Below are positions 1-7,874 of a stretch of DNA of 26,146 nucleotides, one piece after another. Position numbers and translations under genes: made by a program. The first letter of the stretch is position 1; each line of letters starts with the position of its first letter. Source of the DNA: Symbiodinium natans (taxonomy: Eukaryota > Sar > Dinophyceae > Suessiales > Symbiodiniaceae); contig CAJNDS010002128.1 in assembly GCA_905221605.1 (NCBI GenBank), forward strand, positions 629,001-655,146, read 5' to 3'. Below the pieces are notes generated by a model. The model made no database searches and had not been told where the DNA came from. It saw only the letters and a program-made list of their open reading frames with translations.

Positions 1-72
1 GGTTTAGGGTTTAGGGTTTAGGGTTAGGGTTTAGGGTTTAGGGTTAGGGTTTAGGGTTTAGGGTTTAGGGTT
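1..72 (+). repeat. TTTAGGG array with interleaved TTAGGG units
   Basis: About ten telomere-like units, G-rich on the given strand, run from the first base. The order is partly regular: two 7-bp TTTAGGG units then one 6-bp TTAGGG unit, giving a local 20-bp period, before decaying into ordinary sequence after position 72. A true left chromosome end would read CCCTAAA on this strand, so the orientation argues for an interstitial array or a contig broken inside a repeat, not a telomere. Confidence 0.9.
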
Positions 73-577
73 CAGAGATCCCAGGCTTTCAGTCCTGACT
101 TCGGCTAGGGCTTGAGGGTTTAGGATTTAGGTTTTCGGGCTTGAGGCTTTAGTACACCCTATGTACCTAAACTCCTACAGCTTCGAAGCTTATAAAGCGC
201 ACAACCCCATAAGCCCGAAACCCTCCAACCCTAAACCACTAGAGCCGTGTTGCAGCCTTCCTAAACCCCAAACCGTGCAGCGCCTAAACCCTGAATCCCG
301 TGTAGGGTTCAGGGATTAACACCCTCCCCTAACGCAAAAACTACGCCCCCCCCCCCCCGCCCCCACATTTACTATAATATCACTCTAAAGGGAGTATCGA
401 ATATCAGGGGTCAGGGGGGGGGGGTTTAATCTTACGGGGAGGGGATTGGCGGTTGAGGGCTTTGGGCTTTTGAAGTGTTGAGTGGCTTAGAGGTTTAGAG
501 GGTTCGAGGCTTTGGGTGTCGGGTGAGCAAGAAGCACAGCATGGGCATGGGCCCTAAAGGGAAAATCCTACTGGGTT
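73..577. other. Decayed heptamer sequence with C and G runs
   Basis: No gene is visible. The stretch contains scattered half-decayed TTTAGGG and CCCTAAA words in both orientations, a C run at 346-358 and a G run at 414-424. No start-to-stop frame of useful length and no recognisable RNA gene were found. Confidence 0.6.
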
Positions 578-632
578 TAGGAGGGTTTGGGGTTTGGGGT
601 TTAGGGTTTAGGGTTTAGGGTTGGGGTTCAGA
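578..632 (+). repeat. TTTAGGG array with TTTGGGG variants
   Basis: Roughly seven G-strand units. The first few read TTTGGGG and the later ones TTTAGGG, so variants are clustered and not randomly mixed. It is flanked by unrelated sequence. Confidence 0.85.
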
Positions 633-754
633 TATGAGCTCAACCGGACTCCGCGTTCGAGTGCAGCCACGCGCGCTGCTTCTGGGTAATTTGGGGACCA
701 GGTAGGTTTGGGGACCCCTGTGAACCCTGAAACCCTACACCCCCCAAACTCCCA

Positions 755-1000
755 AACCACCCTAAGCAATAAACCCTAAACCCTAATCCCTAAACCTTAA
801 AGCCCTAATAAACCCTAAACCGCTGTAGCTCGCAAGCTCGATGTGTTCAGTTCTCTGAACGAAGTTGGGTCACTGGAGCAGTTCCTCTAAAAACATAAAG
901 CCCTTTACCCCCTTCACTCCCCAAACCCTAAACCATATAACCCTACACCCTAAACCCTAAATTTTTATAAACCCTACACCCTAAACCCTAAACCCCAAAA
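755..1000 (-). repeat. Broken CCCTAAA arrays
   Basis: C-strand heptamers occupy about 755-822 and 920-1000, with CCCTACA and CCCTAAT variants. Between them is about 95 bp of non-repeat sequence with no identifiable feature. Confidence 0.8.
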
Positions 1001-1476
1001 AAGATGTCACCATCATTGTGAGAACCGACCCCCCCCCCCCCACCCCTTTCTGCAGGCCAAAGGGGCGGATAGATCGGGCGCATTTCCTGGTCGACAGGAC
1101 TAACCCGAAGGCTCCAAGAACTCTGATTTAGGGGTTTCTTTGGGCCAAGGTCTCATTATATATGAGGCTTTTGGGCTATTTTGCACCTATTTCGGGTTCA
1201 GATGTTAGGGGCAGGTAGGGGTTTAGGGGGAGCAGAATTCGAAGGCTTACCATTTCGGGTCTAGCACACCCTGAATAGAAGGGACCTAGAAGGTACCACC
1301 ATGGATAGCTGGCCAGCTAGATACCTCTCAAACAGACCGATTTGTTTCGGTTCACCTCCCCTCTCCGGCCCGCCAGAATGACCAAGATTTGGAGAATTTC
1401 TAAGGGTAGTTACATGGTCCCTTACTATGAGCCTCCAACAGGGGGCCCTTATAGAAGCCTTGCATAGCCCATATAC
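1001..1476. other. Non-coding stretch, no gene seen
   Basis: Mostly non-repetitive sequence with a C run near 1030-1041 and a few decayed G-strand heptamers near 1190-1230. No long reading frame, tRNA or rRNA signature was found. Confidence 0.5.
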
Positions 1477-1519
1477 CCCAAGGGCCCAAACATCAGAACC
1501 CTTTAACGGAGGTAAGTTT
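1477..1519 (+). repeat. Dispersed repeat family C, copy 1
   Basis: Shares an interrupted core, AAGGGCCCAGACTTCAGAAC followed by a TTAA(A)GGAGGTAAG-like segment, with stretches at 3511-3558 and 10803-10858. This copy reads CAAACATC where the others read CAGACTTC. It is followed at once by a decayed G-strand heptamer tract (about 1518-1612). The element type is unknown. Confidence 0.6.
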
Positions 1520-1667
1520 AGGGTTCATAGGGCGTTTAACAGGGGGTTTTGGGGGCTTAGGGGTGTAGACGGGGTTTAGGGGGGTGTAGAGGGGGTTTGT
1601 GCGGTTTAGGGTTGCCTTTTCAGCCCAAACCTTGCAAAGTTCAAGAACCCACCAGCTACTTGTGTTT

Positions 1668-1711
1668 GGGGGTTGCCTCAGAATCTTACAAAGGGTCGGC
1701 TTACAAACAAG
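1668..1711 (+). repeat. Dispersed repeat family D, copy 3
   Basis: The word GGTTGCCTCAGAATCT followed by an A/C-rich stretch matches the element at 7540-7599 and, inverted, the one at 7375-7427. It is the shortest and least certain of the three copies. Confidence 0.45.
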
Positions 1712-1974
1712 TTGACCGTAACACATAAATGTGGCTTTGGGAACTCGTGACGTAGAGCTGAGGGTATTGGATGCTTGGGGGGGGGGGGAGGGAGGGTCCC
1801 AGAAGGTTTAGGAGGTTAGGGTATAGCACGTAGGGTTTAGGGGGGGAGTAAGCACCGAACTTCTTGGAGGCTTAGGGAAATGAAAGGCTGTTCCATGGTG
1901 CCAGGAAAGATTCGGGTTGCTTATACCAGCTCCTGGAAGACCCCCCCCCACCCCCCCGCCCCCCTTATAGACGA
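1712..1974. other. Non-coding stretch with G and C runs
   Basis: Contains a G run near 1778-1788, decayed G-strand heptamers near 1800-1850 and a C-rich tract at about 1941-1964. No gene seen. Confidence 0.5.
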
Positions 1975-2074
1975 CACCTGGGACCCTCTTTACCTACAGC
2001 CTTTTGCGTTCTACCTACGAAATTAAGGGTAGATACCACTAAACTGTAGGTAGATAATAGTAAAGTCCCAGGTG
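1975..2074. repeat. 100-bp inverted-repeat element
   Basis: The left arm at 1975-1999 begins CACCTGGGACCCTCTTTACC and ends CTACAG. The right arm at 2044-2074 is its reverse complement with a small insertion (CTGTAGGTAGATAATAG then TAAAGTCCCAGGTG). The loop repeats the word CTACCTAC. Size and symmetry resemble a MITE-like non-autonomous element. A related half-copy (CTGTAGGTAAATAG, then CCAGGT) lies near 15864-15889. No transposase is present and no target duplication is obvious. Confidence 0.65.
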
Positions 2075-2211
2075 AAAGAACCTCTCACGAAGCACGGCGC
2101 CAAGGTGCGGCAATGAGGAAGTGCAGCAATGCCGACCAACCTCGGCTGCATCAAGCAGCTTTCCCCTGACACCCTTCCAGACCAGCGAAGAAGTACGCTG
2201 CCCTAAGGCCT

Positions 2212-2377
2212 ACACCCTAAACCCTAAACCCTAAACCCCCTAAACCCTAAACCCCCTAAACCCTAAACCCTAAACCCTGAACCCTGAACCCTGAACCCTG
2301 AACCCTGAACCCTGAACCCTGAACCCTGAACCCTAAACCCTAAACCCTAAACCCCAAACCCTAAACCCTAAACCCTA
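2212..2377 (-). repeat. CCCTAAA array with internal CCCTGAA block
   Basis: About 23 C-strand units. Positions 2275-2330 are eight consecutive CCCTGAA units flanked on both sides by CCCTAAA, and a few units carry extra C residues. The clustering of one variant implies local duplication by slippage or unequal exchange after a single mutation. Confidence 0.95.
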
Positions 2378-2600
2378 GCGCAGAAGTACGCTAATGACTG
2401 TAACCGAATGAACGACGTAGCAATACTCATGCCATACAAAACTTGCTAGCCCAGCACCACATTATCATAAGGGTACCCTTTTTGTTGGTTGACTATTTTG
2501 CAAGGGAACCCAGAACCAAAAAAGGCCAAAAGGTACCACTGGGCTACCAAGACGAACCTTCTTAAGCCCAAGTTCTCCAAGCCCGAAATGCAAGCCCGCA
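2378..2600. other. Non-repeat spacer, no gene seen
   Basis: Unique-looking sequence without a recognisable frame or RNA. The segment near 2485-2510 (TTGGTTGACTATTTTGCA) faintly resembles an inverted end of family B, but too weakly to call. Confidence 0.4.
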
Positions 2601-2700
2601 CCTAGTTCGTGGTTGGGATAATATTGAAAACTTGAGTTTATATTCCTTATTGGGATGAAGTACCCTTAAAAATGCAAAATGGTATCCAACTATGACAAAG
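2601..2700 (+). repeat. Dispersed element family B, copy 1
   Basis: Begins CCTAGTTCGTGGTTGGG and ends in TATTCCTTATTGGG, AAGTACCCTTAAAAAT and CCAACTATGACAAAG. The same start, order and end occur at 8322-8439. The two ends are roughly inverted to each other (start GTTCGTGGTTGGGATA, end reversed TGTCATAGTTGGATA), as in a short inverted-repeat transposable element. It has no coding capacity. Confidence 0.7.
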
Positions 2701-2727
2701 GCACAGGGCCTTAGAAGGGAACATCAA

Positions 2728-2898
2728 CCCCCAAACCCCAAACCCCAAACCCTCAACCCTAAACCCTACCAGACCCTGAACAACTGAAGCCCAGCCTAGG
2801 AAAGTCCAACCCCGAGCACCCAAAACCTGAACAAACCTGGACACCCCTAAACCCTAAACCCTCAACCCTACACCCTACACCCTAGACCCTAAACCCCC
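2728..2898 (-). repeat. Decayed CCCTAAA tracts
   Basis: C-strand heptamers with CCCCAAA, CCCTACA and CCCTAGA variants at 2728-2770 and 2845-2898, interrupted by about 75 bp of non-repeat sequence. Confidence 0.75.
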
Positions 2899-3510
2899 GA
2901 CAGTCCTGAACCCATTTCACAGACCTCTCTCGTCGAGAGGCAGAGGCAGCAGCCGCCGCGGCAGCAACGGCACATGGGTCCACAGGCATCTGAAAGACAC
3001 CCTACCAGTTTTTGGCTATTGGGCCTTATAATCCCCAGAATCAACCCTATGAAGGGCCTTTTTTAAGGGTTTGTAGGGTAGAATAGCCCATCCTGGTGAA
3101 CCCTAAATCCTGAGCTCTGAAACCCTATGAGATCTATTTAAGGACCTTGGCGTTTGGGGCTGCAGGTGTTTGAGGACCCCCCGGACCCCCCATTTGCAGA
3201 ATAGCTCCATACGCATGGCGAATCTAGTTGCCCACAACATCCCAAGGCACTTGCTTGAGGACTGCTCCCTTCATAGATCTTGGCATGGAACTTAGAGACA
3301 AGATGCCCAGGGTCGAGGGTTTAGGCTTTGACTTATTTATTATATTTTTTTGGGGGGGCGGGGGGAGGCTGCAGATATCTGTAGAAAGCAAAGCTGCAGC
3401 ATGCATTGACCTATGCAAGTGCTGTGGCCGAGAAGCACGCCGAACCCCGAACCGCAACCTGCTTGGGGTTTAGGGTTTAGGTCCCGTCCATAGACACCCG
3501 AATAAAGCCC
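2899..3510. other. Mixed non-coding stretch
   Basis: Contains isolated heptamers, a short CAGCAG/CCGCGG-rich patch at 2942-2968 and a T-then-G run at about 3344-3365. Short overlapping frames on both strands near 3224-3473 have no recognisable domain and run into the G-run and heptamers, so I do not call a gene. Confidence 0.4.
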
Positions 3511-3558
3511 TCGAGGGCCCAGACTTCAGAACGTAAGGGACCATATTCAGGGACCATG
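3511..3558 (+). repeat. Dispersed repeat family C, copy 2
   Basis: Contains AGGGCCCAGACTTCAGAACG and then AAGGGACCATATTCAGGGACC-like sequence, matching 10803-10858 and more weakly 1477-1519. This copy lacks the GGAGG segment present in copies 1 and 3. Confidence 0.6.
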
Positions 3559-3836
3559 CTAAACTCTAAACCCTAGATAAACCCCAAACCCTAAACTCTA
3601 TCAACCCTATGAGTCTATGAGTGTTGCTTCTTCCCTTAGGAGTAGAATCCTCATATTCAAGGGGCCATGTCATGAAGCCACCCTTCATGTGGGCCCGTGT
3701 GTTGCTTTGAAGTTCGGTTCTCTTTTGGGGGATGAGGGCTTACAGGGTTTATACGAAAAGTCATTAGTAGGGATTAGAACAGAGCGCCCCGTTGAGGACT
3801 GTTATAGCTTAAGGGGGAACAAACATCCCAAGGTTT

Positions 3837-3979
3837 ACTTGGAGGTTCATGGCACTTTTTAACCGATTAGAACTCTACTTATAACTGTACTTATAACCAT
3901 CTTAGGGCACTTAAAGGGGCTTATAAGTGGGCTATAAGTACAGCTATGATTGGTTAGTAAGTACCATGAACCTTGCAAG
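3837..3979. repeat. MITE-like inverted-repeat element A, copy 1
   Basis: About 143 bp with terminal inverted repeats. The left end reads ACTTGGAGGTTCATGGCACT; the right end reads AAGTACCATGAACCTTGCAAG-like, and the symmetry continues inward for about 50 bp (TTATAAGT words in both arms). The whole order, including TTAGGGCACTTAAAGGGGCT in the middle, recurs at 24865-24985. Partial copies are at 5951-6050 and 13431-13530. It carries no transposase, so any mobility would have depended on an enzyme from elsewhere. Confidence 0.75.
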
Positions 3980-4040
3980 CCCCAAGCATCCCTGAGAGCC
4001 CTGCAGAGGCCCTTAAAAGAAAGCAGAGCACCCCAATAGA

Positions 4041-4180
4041 CCCTAAACCCCCTAAACCCCCTAAACCCCCTAAACCCCCTAAACCCCCTAAACCCCCTAA
4101 ACCCCCTAAACCCCCTAAACCACCTAAACCCCCTAAACCCCCTAAACCCCCTAAAGCCTAAACCCTAAACCCTAAACCCT
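4041..4180 (-). repeat. 9-bp CCCCCTAAA array passing into CCCTAAA
   Basis: From about 4041 to 4155 the unit is CCCCCTAAA (9 bp, about 12 units, one with a C-to-A change), then it reverts to the 7-bp unit to 4180. Because 9 is divisible by three, one frame stays open and reads Pro-Pro-Lys repeats; the 3973-4161 frame is a by-product, not a gene. Confidence 0.9.
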
Positions 4181-4469
4181 GTAAGCACCACAAGCCCTGA
4201 ATGCCCTAGACCCTCACAAGCCCCTTGCAGTTCCGTCCACCGAAAGAGCCCTCAAGCCTCAACCCTGAAGGCCCTGAACCCTAAACCCGAACCAACAGGA
4301 TGAAATGATCCCCTGCAGCCCTCAGCCCTACGCCCTGAAAACATATTCTCAATATCATTGTCCTTTCTGTGGGGACGCTCGTTTCAAGCACTTCCAACAT
4401 AACCTGCACCTCAAGCCCTAGAAGCCGCAGGCACTGGGCGCTGAAGCGTTAGAACACCTCCACCTTCCT
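4181..4469. other. Non-coding stretch
   Basis: Scattered CCCTGAA and CCCTAGA words to about 4340, then unique sequence to 4469. No gene seen. Confidence 0.45.
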
Positions 4470-4615
4470 AGAGGGTCCATTTGTAGTACCATTATGGAAT
4501 GAGGTACCCCAAGACTCTATTCAGTGTGGTTTCGCGTACCTAAACCCTAAACCCTGAACCCTGAACCCTGAACCCTAAACCCTAATTGCACAATAGTACT
4601 ACAAATGGACCCTCT
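4470..4615. repeat. Telomere-like array bracketed by perfect 20-bp inverted repeats
   Basis: The left arm at 4470-4489 is AGAGGGTCCATTTGTAGTAC and the right arm at 4596-4615 is its exact reverse complement. Symmetry continues inward for about 11 of the next 15 positions. Between the arms, 4541-4585 is a C-strand heptamer array (CCCTAAA/CCCTGAA). This could be a MITE whose interior acquired telomere-like repeats, or the footprint of a fold-back repair event. No target-site duplication is obvious. Confidence 0.8.
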
Positions 4616-4985
4616 GGGCTTCAACACTACACCCAACCATGCGAGGAGGCGCACCCGAGAGCGCCATCGTCGTAGTCGAAGGGGTTGCTGCTGAGCGCCG
4701 CCTCCTTTTGTTCAGCTTCCCCGTCATCACAGGCTGGTGGCAGTTTTGGGCTTTGGGTGCCAGAAAGCGCCCCTCAACCCTAAACCCTGAACGCCAAGCC
4801 CTAAACCCCAAACCCTAGCCCTAAACCCCCCAAAGATTTGAAGGCCGGGACTTAAGGGAGCGTGGGAGATAAGGGAGGCTAGCAGGGATTTTCTCACCAG
4901 GTCTTGCGCGCTGTGGTCCGCTAGTCGGAGCCACATTCCGAGCGAGATGGTCTGCTGCAAGCCGAGATTGCCCTAAGCTCTATTG
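4616..4985. other. Unique sequence, coding status unclear
   Basis: Positions 4638-4770 read open on the plus strand with hydrophobic, protein-like composition (MRGGAPESAIVVVEG...), but the frame then runs into decayed heptamers at 4775-4830. I recognise no domain. Treat as unassigned; a decayed exon is possible but unsupported. Confidence 0.25.
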
Positions 4986-5036
4986 GAGGGTTTAGGGTTT
5001 AGGGTTTAGGGTTTAGGGTTTAGGGTTTAGGGTTTT
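4986..5036 (+). repeat. TTTAGGG array
   Basis: Seven near-perfect G-strand heptamers, followed by decayed C-strand words at 5095-5115. Confidence 0.95.
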
Positions 5037-5199
5037 AAGCCTCAAACTCGAATGAAGCCCTATAGCCCCGAACCAAAACCCTTAGCCGTCAACCCGATAA
5101 ACCCTAAACCCTATAAACTGCCTCTTCTTCCGGCACATCCCCGTGTGCCATCGCCAGCTCCTCCGGTCGTGTTTTTTTGGTTTAATGGAGTTTTGCGCT

Positions 5200-5345
5200 T
5201 CGGACTTGGGGTTCAGGGATGTAGGGTTTCGGGGTTTAGGGATGTAGGGTTTTAGGGTCTGGGGTTTAGACTTTTAGCTTTAGGGTTCAGGACTTCAGGG
5301 TTGAGGGCGTCAGGGTTTCAGGGGTTTTGCTTTTCGGGTATTACA
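5200..5345 (+). repeat. Decayed G-strand heptamers
   Basis: Irregular GGGTTTAG, GGGTTTCGG and GGGATGTAG words, with frequent single-base insertions that break the 7-bp register. Confidence 0.6.
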
Positions 5346-5448
5346 TATGGCTTAGGGTTTAAAGTCCGAGGTGCAGTCCCCCTCCAGTGTTTTTTGGCGT
5401 GTCCCCTTCCCCCTACCACACCAAGTATTCCGTACCATGTTTTGTCTT

Positions 5449-5517
5449 CAAACCCTAAACTCTGAACCCTAACCCCAAACACCAAACCCTAAACCCTAAA
5501 CCCTCAACCCTAAACCC
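5449..5517 (-). repeat. CCCTAAA array
   Basis: About nine C-strand units with CCCCAAA, CCAAA and CCCTCAA variants. It faces the G-strand array starting at 5601. Confidence 0.85.
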
Positions 5518-5600
5518 CTGGAACAAGCGATGAGACCATGTTGTTCAATTTCTTGCCTTGCACTTCAACAAAAAACCCTTCGGGGCCTTAAGCCCTACTC

Positions 5601-5722
5601 AGGGTTTAGGGTTTAGGGTTTAGGGTTTAGGGTTTAGGGTTTAGGGTTTAGGGTTTAGGGTTTAGGGTTTAGGCTTTGGGGTTTGGGGCTAGGGTTTAGG
5701 GTTTGGGGTTTAGGGTTTAGGG
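5601..5722 (+). repeat. TTTAGGG array
   Basis: The first ten or so units are perfect (to about 5670), the rest mix TTTGGGG, CTAGGG and TTTAGGG. Confidence 0.95.
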
Positions 5723-5750
5723 ACTGAGCTCCAAAACACCCCCAGAAACA

Positions 5751-5938
5751 CCTCCAAGCCGGCCTCTTCGCGGCCCATGTCCAGGGCCACCTTTCTCTCG
5801 TCATGCTTGGAGGTTCGGGGTACTCAGAAACCCAAGGGTTTAGGGTTTAGGGTTTAGGGTTTAGGGTTTAGGGTTTGGGGTTTGGGGTTTAGAGCTTAGG
5901 GTTTAGGGTTTAGGGTTTAGGGTTTAGGGTTTAGGGTA
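5751..5938 (+). repeat. Short inverted repeat followed by TTTAGGG array
   Basis: CCTCCAAGC at 5751-5759 and GCTTGGAGG at 5805-5813 form a perfect 9-bp inverted repeat in the 110-bp gap between two G-strand arrays. The second array fills 5835-5938, with a TTTGGGG patch at 5873-5890. Confidence 0.8.
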
Positions 5939-5950
5939 ACCCATTAGTGC

Positions 5951-6050
5951 AGTTCTAACCCCACCGCTTAAGCCACGCAAGTACGCGAATAGGGTTGCAA
6001 GTGGGTTATAAGTACAGTTCTAATGGGGCTACGACCACGAACCTCCAAGT
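5951..6050 (+). repeat. Element A, partial copy
   Basis: The right half matches copy 1: GTGGGTTATAAGTACAG, then TTCTAAT, ending CGAACCTCCAAGT at 6050. The left terminal repeat is missing or too diverged to see, although the internal AGTTCTAACCCC/GTTCTAATGGGG symmetry remains. Confidence 0.55.
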
Positions 6051-6083
6051 AGTAGACATCCCTAGACTGTGCAGTATATGGTG

Positions 6084-6140
6084 GCTTACGAAAGTAAGGG
6101 ACCCCTACCCCCCAAGTGTAGGATCCCTTATAGTAAGGTA
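6084..6140. repeat. Imperfect hairpin
   Basis: Left arm ...TTACGAAAGTAAGGGACC and right arm GGATCCCTTATAGTAAGG... are imperfect reverse complements over about 24 bp, with a short C/A-rich loop. It lies directly after the element A partial copy; its role is unknown. Confidence 0.5.
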
Positions 6141-6414
6141 CCCCGAATATCGTAAACCCCCCATATACTCGGGCCTTAAAGGATGTCGGGTTTAGGGGGT
6201 TCGGGTATTTACTTGGGCCTTCAAGGGGTTTCCAAATAGTAGTTTTAGGGCCAAGCTTTTTACTACAAGGTACTTGGACACCTTCGGGCATACTAAACCC
6301 CCGCCTTACATGAACTGAGCAGGTTCCGCGTGCAAGGGGAAGACAGACCCCCCTCCCCCCCCTAAAAACACATGTCCCTCACTTACGAAAATGACCCGAA
6401 ACTTTCGCATTCGC

Positions 6415-6511
6415 GGGGGGGGGGGGGGGGGCCGGGGGGGGGGGGGGGGCCGGGGGTGGGGGGGGGCGGGGGGGCCGGGGGGGGGGGGGGCGGGGGGGGT
6501 GAGGGGGGTGA
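6415..6511 (+). repeat. Poly-G tract with short interruptions
   Basis: Nearly 100 bp of G broken by single CC, T or A interruptions, with many runs of four or more G, so G-quadruplex formation is plausible. The frames read poly-Gly on one strand and poly-Pro on the other and are not genes. Runs this long are also prone to sequencing error. Confidence 0.9.
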
Positions 6512-6728
6512 GGGGAGTGGTGTAGGGTTAGGGGTCCCAAAAAAACACAAAACACTCCCATCCAGACCCGTATTTGCGGAAAGACCGAAGCCCTAAACCC
6601 TCTAAACTCTCGACCCCCCTAGTCCCCCTAAACCCTCTAACCCCGCGAAAAACCCCGAAGCCTTCTAAGCAAGCCCCAAAAGCTGAACCCCCTAAACCAT
6701 CTACCCCCCAAAACGCTCCAAGCCATCA
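6512..6728 (-). other. Decayed C-strand heptamers
   Basis: Loose CCCTAAACC, CCCCCTAG and CCCCAAAA words without a steady register. No gene seen. Confidence 0.55.
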
Positions 6729-6967
6729 ACCCAAACCCTAAACCCTAAACTTTTCCCTAAACCCTAACCCTAAACCCTAAACCCTAAACCCTAAACCCTA
6801 AACCCTAAACCCTAAACCCTAAACCCTAAACCCTAAACCCTAAACCCTAAACCCTAAACCCTAAACCCTAACCTAAACCCTAAACCCTAAACCCTAAACC
6901 CTAAACCCTAAACCCTAAACCCTAAACCCTAAACCCTAAACCCTAAACCCTAAACCCTAAACCCTAG
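6729..6967 (-). repeat. Long CCCTAAA array (left arm of fold-back)
   Basis: About 30 units, almost perfect from 6755, with one shortened unit, CCCTAACCTAAACCC, at 6866-6880. It faces the G-strand array at 7058-7170 across about 90 bp of unique sequence. Confidence 0.97.
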
Positions 6968-7057
6968 CCCTCCAACTGCCTGTGTAACAGGCTCCGTCGG
7001 GACCTGCCTCACCACCCTGCAGAGCATTGGTGCGCTCGCTGAGGTATCATCCGGAAT

Positions 7058-7170
7058 TGGGGTTTAGGGTTTAGGGTTTAGGGTTTAGGTTAGGGTTTAG
7101 GGTTTAGGGTTTAGGGTTTAGGGTTTAGGGTTTAGGGTTTAGGGTTTAGGGTTTAGGGTTTAGGGTTTGG
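7058..7170 (+). repeat. TTTAGGG array (right arm of fold-back)
   Basis: About 15 G-strand units. The shortened unit GGGTTTAGGTTAGGG at 7081-7095 is the exact reverse complement of the one in the facing array, suggesting the two arms may be related by inversion and not independent. Confidence 0.97.
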
Positions 7171-7374
7171 GCTCATTGTTCTTTTGGGGGTGTAGGGGGT
7201 TTAGGGGGTTTTAGGGCTTAGGGTGAGTTTCTTGGATTGCTCAAGGTTTTTCAAGGCTTTTTTTCGGGTGTTTGAGGGTTTTCGAAGGCTTACAGGTCAA
7301 CCCTATAGGAACACCTTCGGCTTAATGGAGTTTGGAGGGCAAAATACTACTTAAGAATCCGCCCCCCACGTTTC
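7171..7374. other. Non-coding stretch
   Basis: G-rich decayed heptamers to about 7280, then unique sequence. No gene seen. Confidence 0.5.
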
Positions 7375-7427
7375 TTGCAGGTTTGTTCTCTAAAACCCCT
7401 TTAGAAGAGTCTGAGGCAACCAAGAAC
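7375..7427 (+). repeat. Dispersed repeat family D, copy 1
   Basis: TTGCAGGTTTGTTCTCT ... GTCTGAGGCAACCAAGAAC is the reverse complement, with mismatches in the middle, of the element at 7540-7599. The pair forms a 225-bp inverted structure around decayed heptamers. Confidence 0.6.
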
Positions 7428-7539
7428 AGTAGGTTTTGGGACTCTTCAAGTCGGCTTTAGGTTTGGGTTCCGATGAGGGGTATGAATGCCTGCAATCCGG
7501 ACCCTCCGGTTTAGGGCTGAGGGTTTAGGGTTTAGGGTT

Positions 7540-7599
7540 GGTTCTTCGCAGGTTGCCTGAGAATCTGGTACATGGGGCAAGAGAACCTGAACCTGCAAA
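7540..7599 (-). repeat. Dispersed repeat family D, copy 2
   Basis: GGTTCTTCGCAGGTTGCCTG, then AGAATCT, and at the end AGAGAACCTGAACCTGCAA. Inverted relative to copy 1 and the same orientation as the short copy at 1668-1711. Confidence 0.6.
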
Positions 7600-7657
7600 A
7601 AGTAGTTGTCTGGGGTGGACTGAGAAAGGACCCATAATCATGGCCTGTAGGTTTGCG

Positions 7658-7760
7658 GAACCCTAAACCCTAAACCCTAAACCCTAAACCCTGAACCGTA
7701 AACCCTGAACCCTAAACCCCAAACCCTAAAACCCTAAACCCTAAACCCTAAACCCTAAAC
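7658..7760 (-). repeat. CCCTAAA array
   Basis: About 14 C-strand units with CCCTGAA, CCGTAAA and CCCCAAA variants and one extra-A unit that shifts register near 7730. Confidence 0.9.
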
Positions 7761-7874
7761 AAAGGGTCATGTAGCCATTGTCACGGGCAACTTCGGATGA
7801 TCCTATACCGGAAACCTTCCTGTCTTCCGTTACGATGGGAGCATCTAGTGTGAGGGAGGGGTCGGCACGAAAAC

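Noticed and set aside
1-72. Chromosome-end telomere at the left edge
   Set aside because: The strand is G-rich where a left end should be C-rich, and identical arrays occur throughout the window, so an interstitial array is more likely.
3973-4161. Proline-lysine-rich protein
   Set aside because: The frame is produced by the 9-bp CCCCCTAAA array and has no other protein-like sequence.
5968-6291. A 107-codon minus-strand gene
   Set aside because: It spans an element A copy, a hairpin and decayed heptamers; its composition reflects those repeats.
6372-6596. Glycine-rich protein (plus) or proline-rich protein (minus)
   Set aside because: Both are translations of the poly-G tract.
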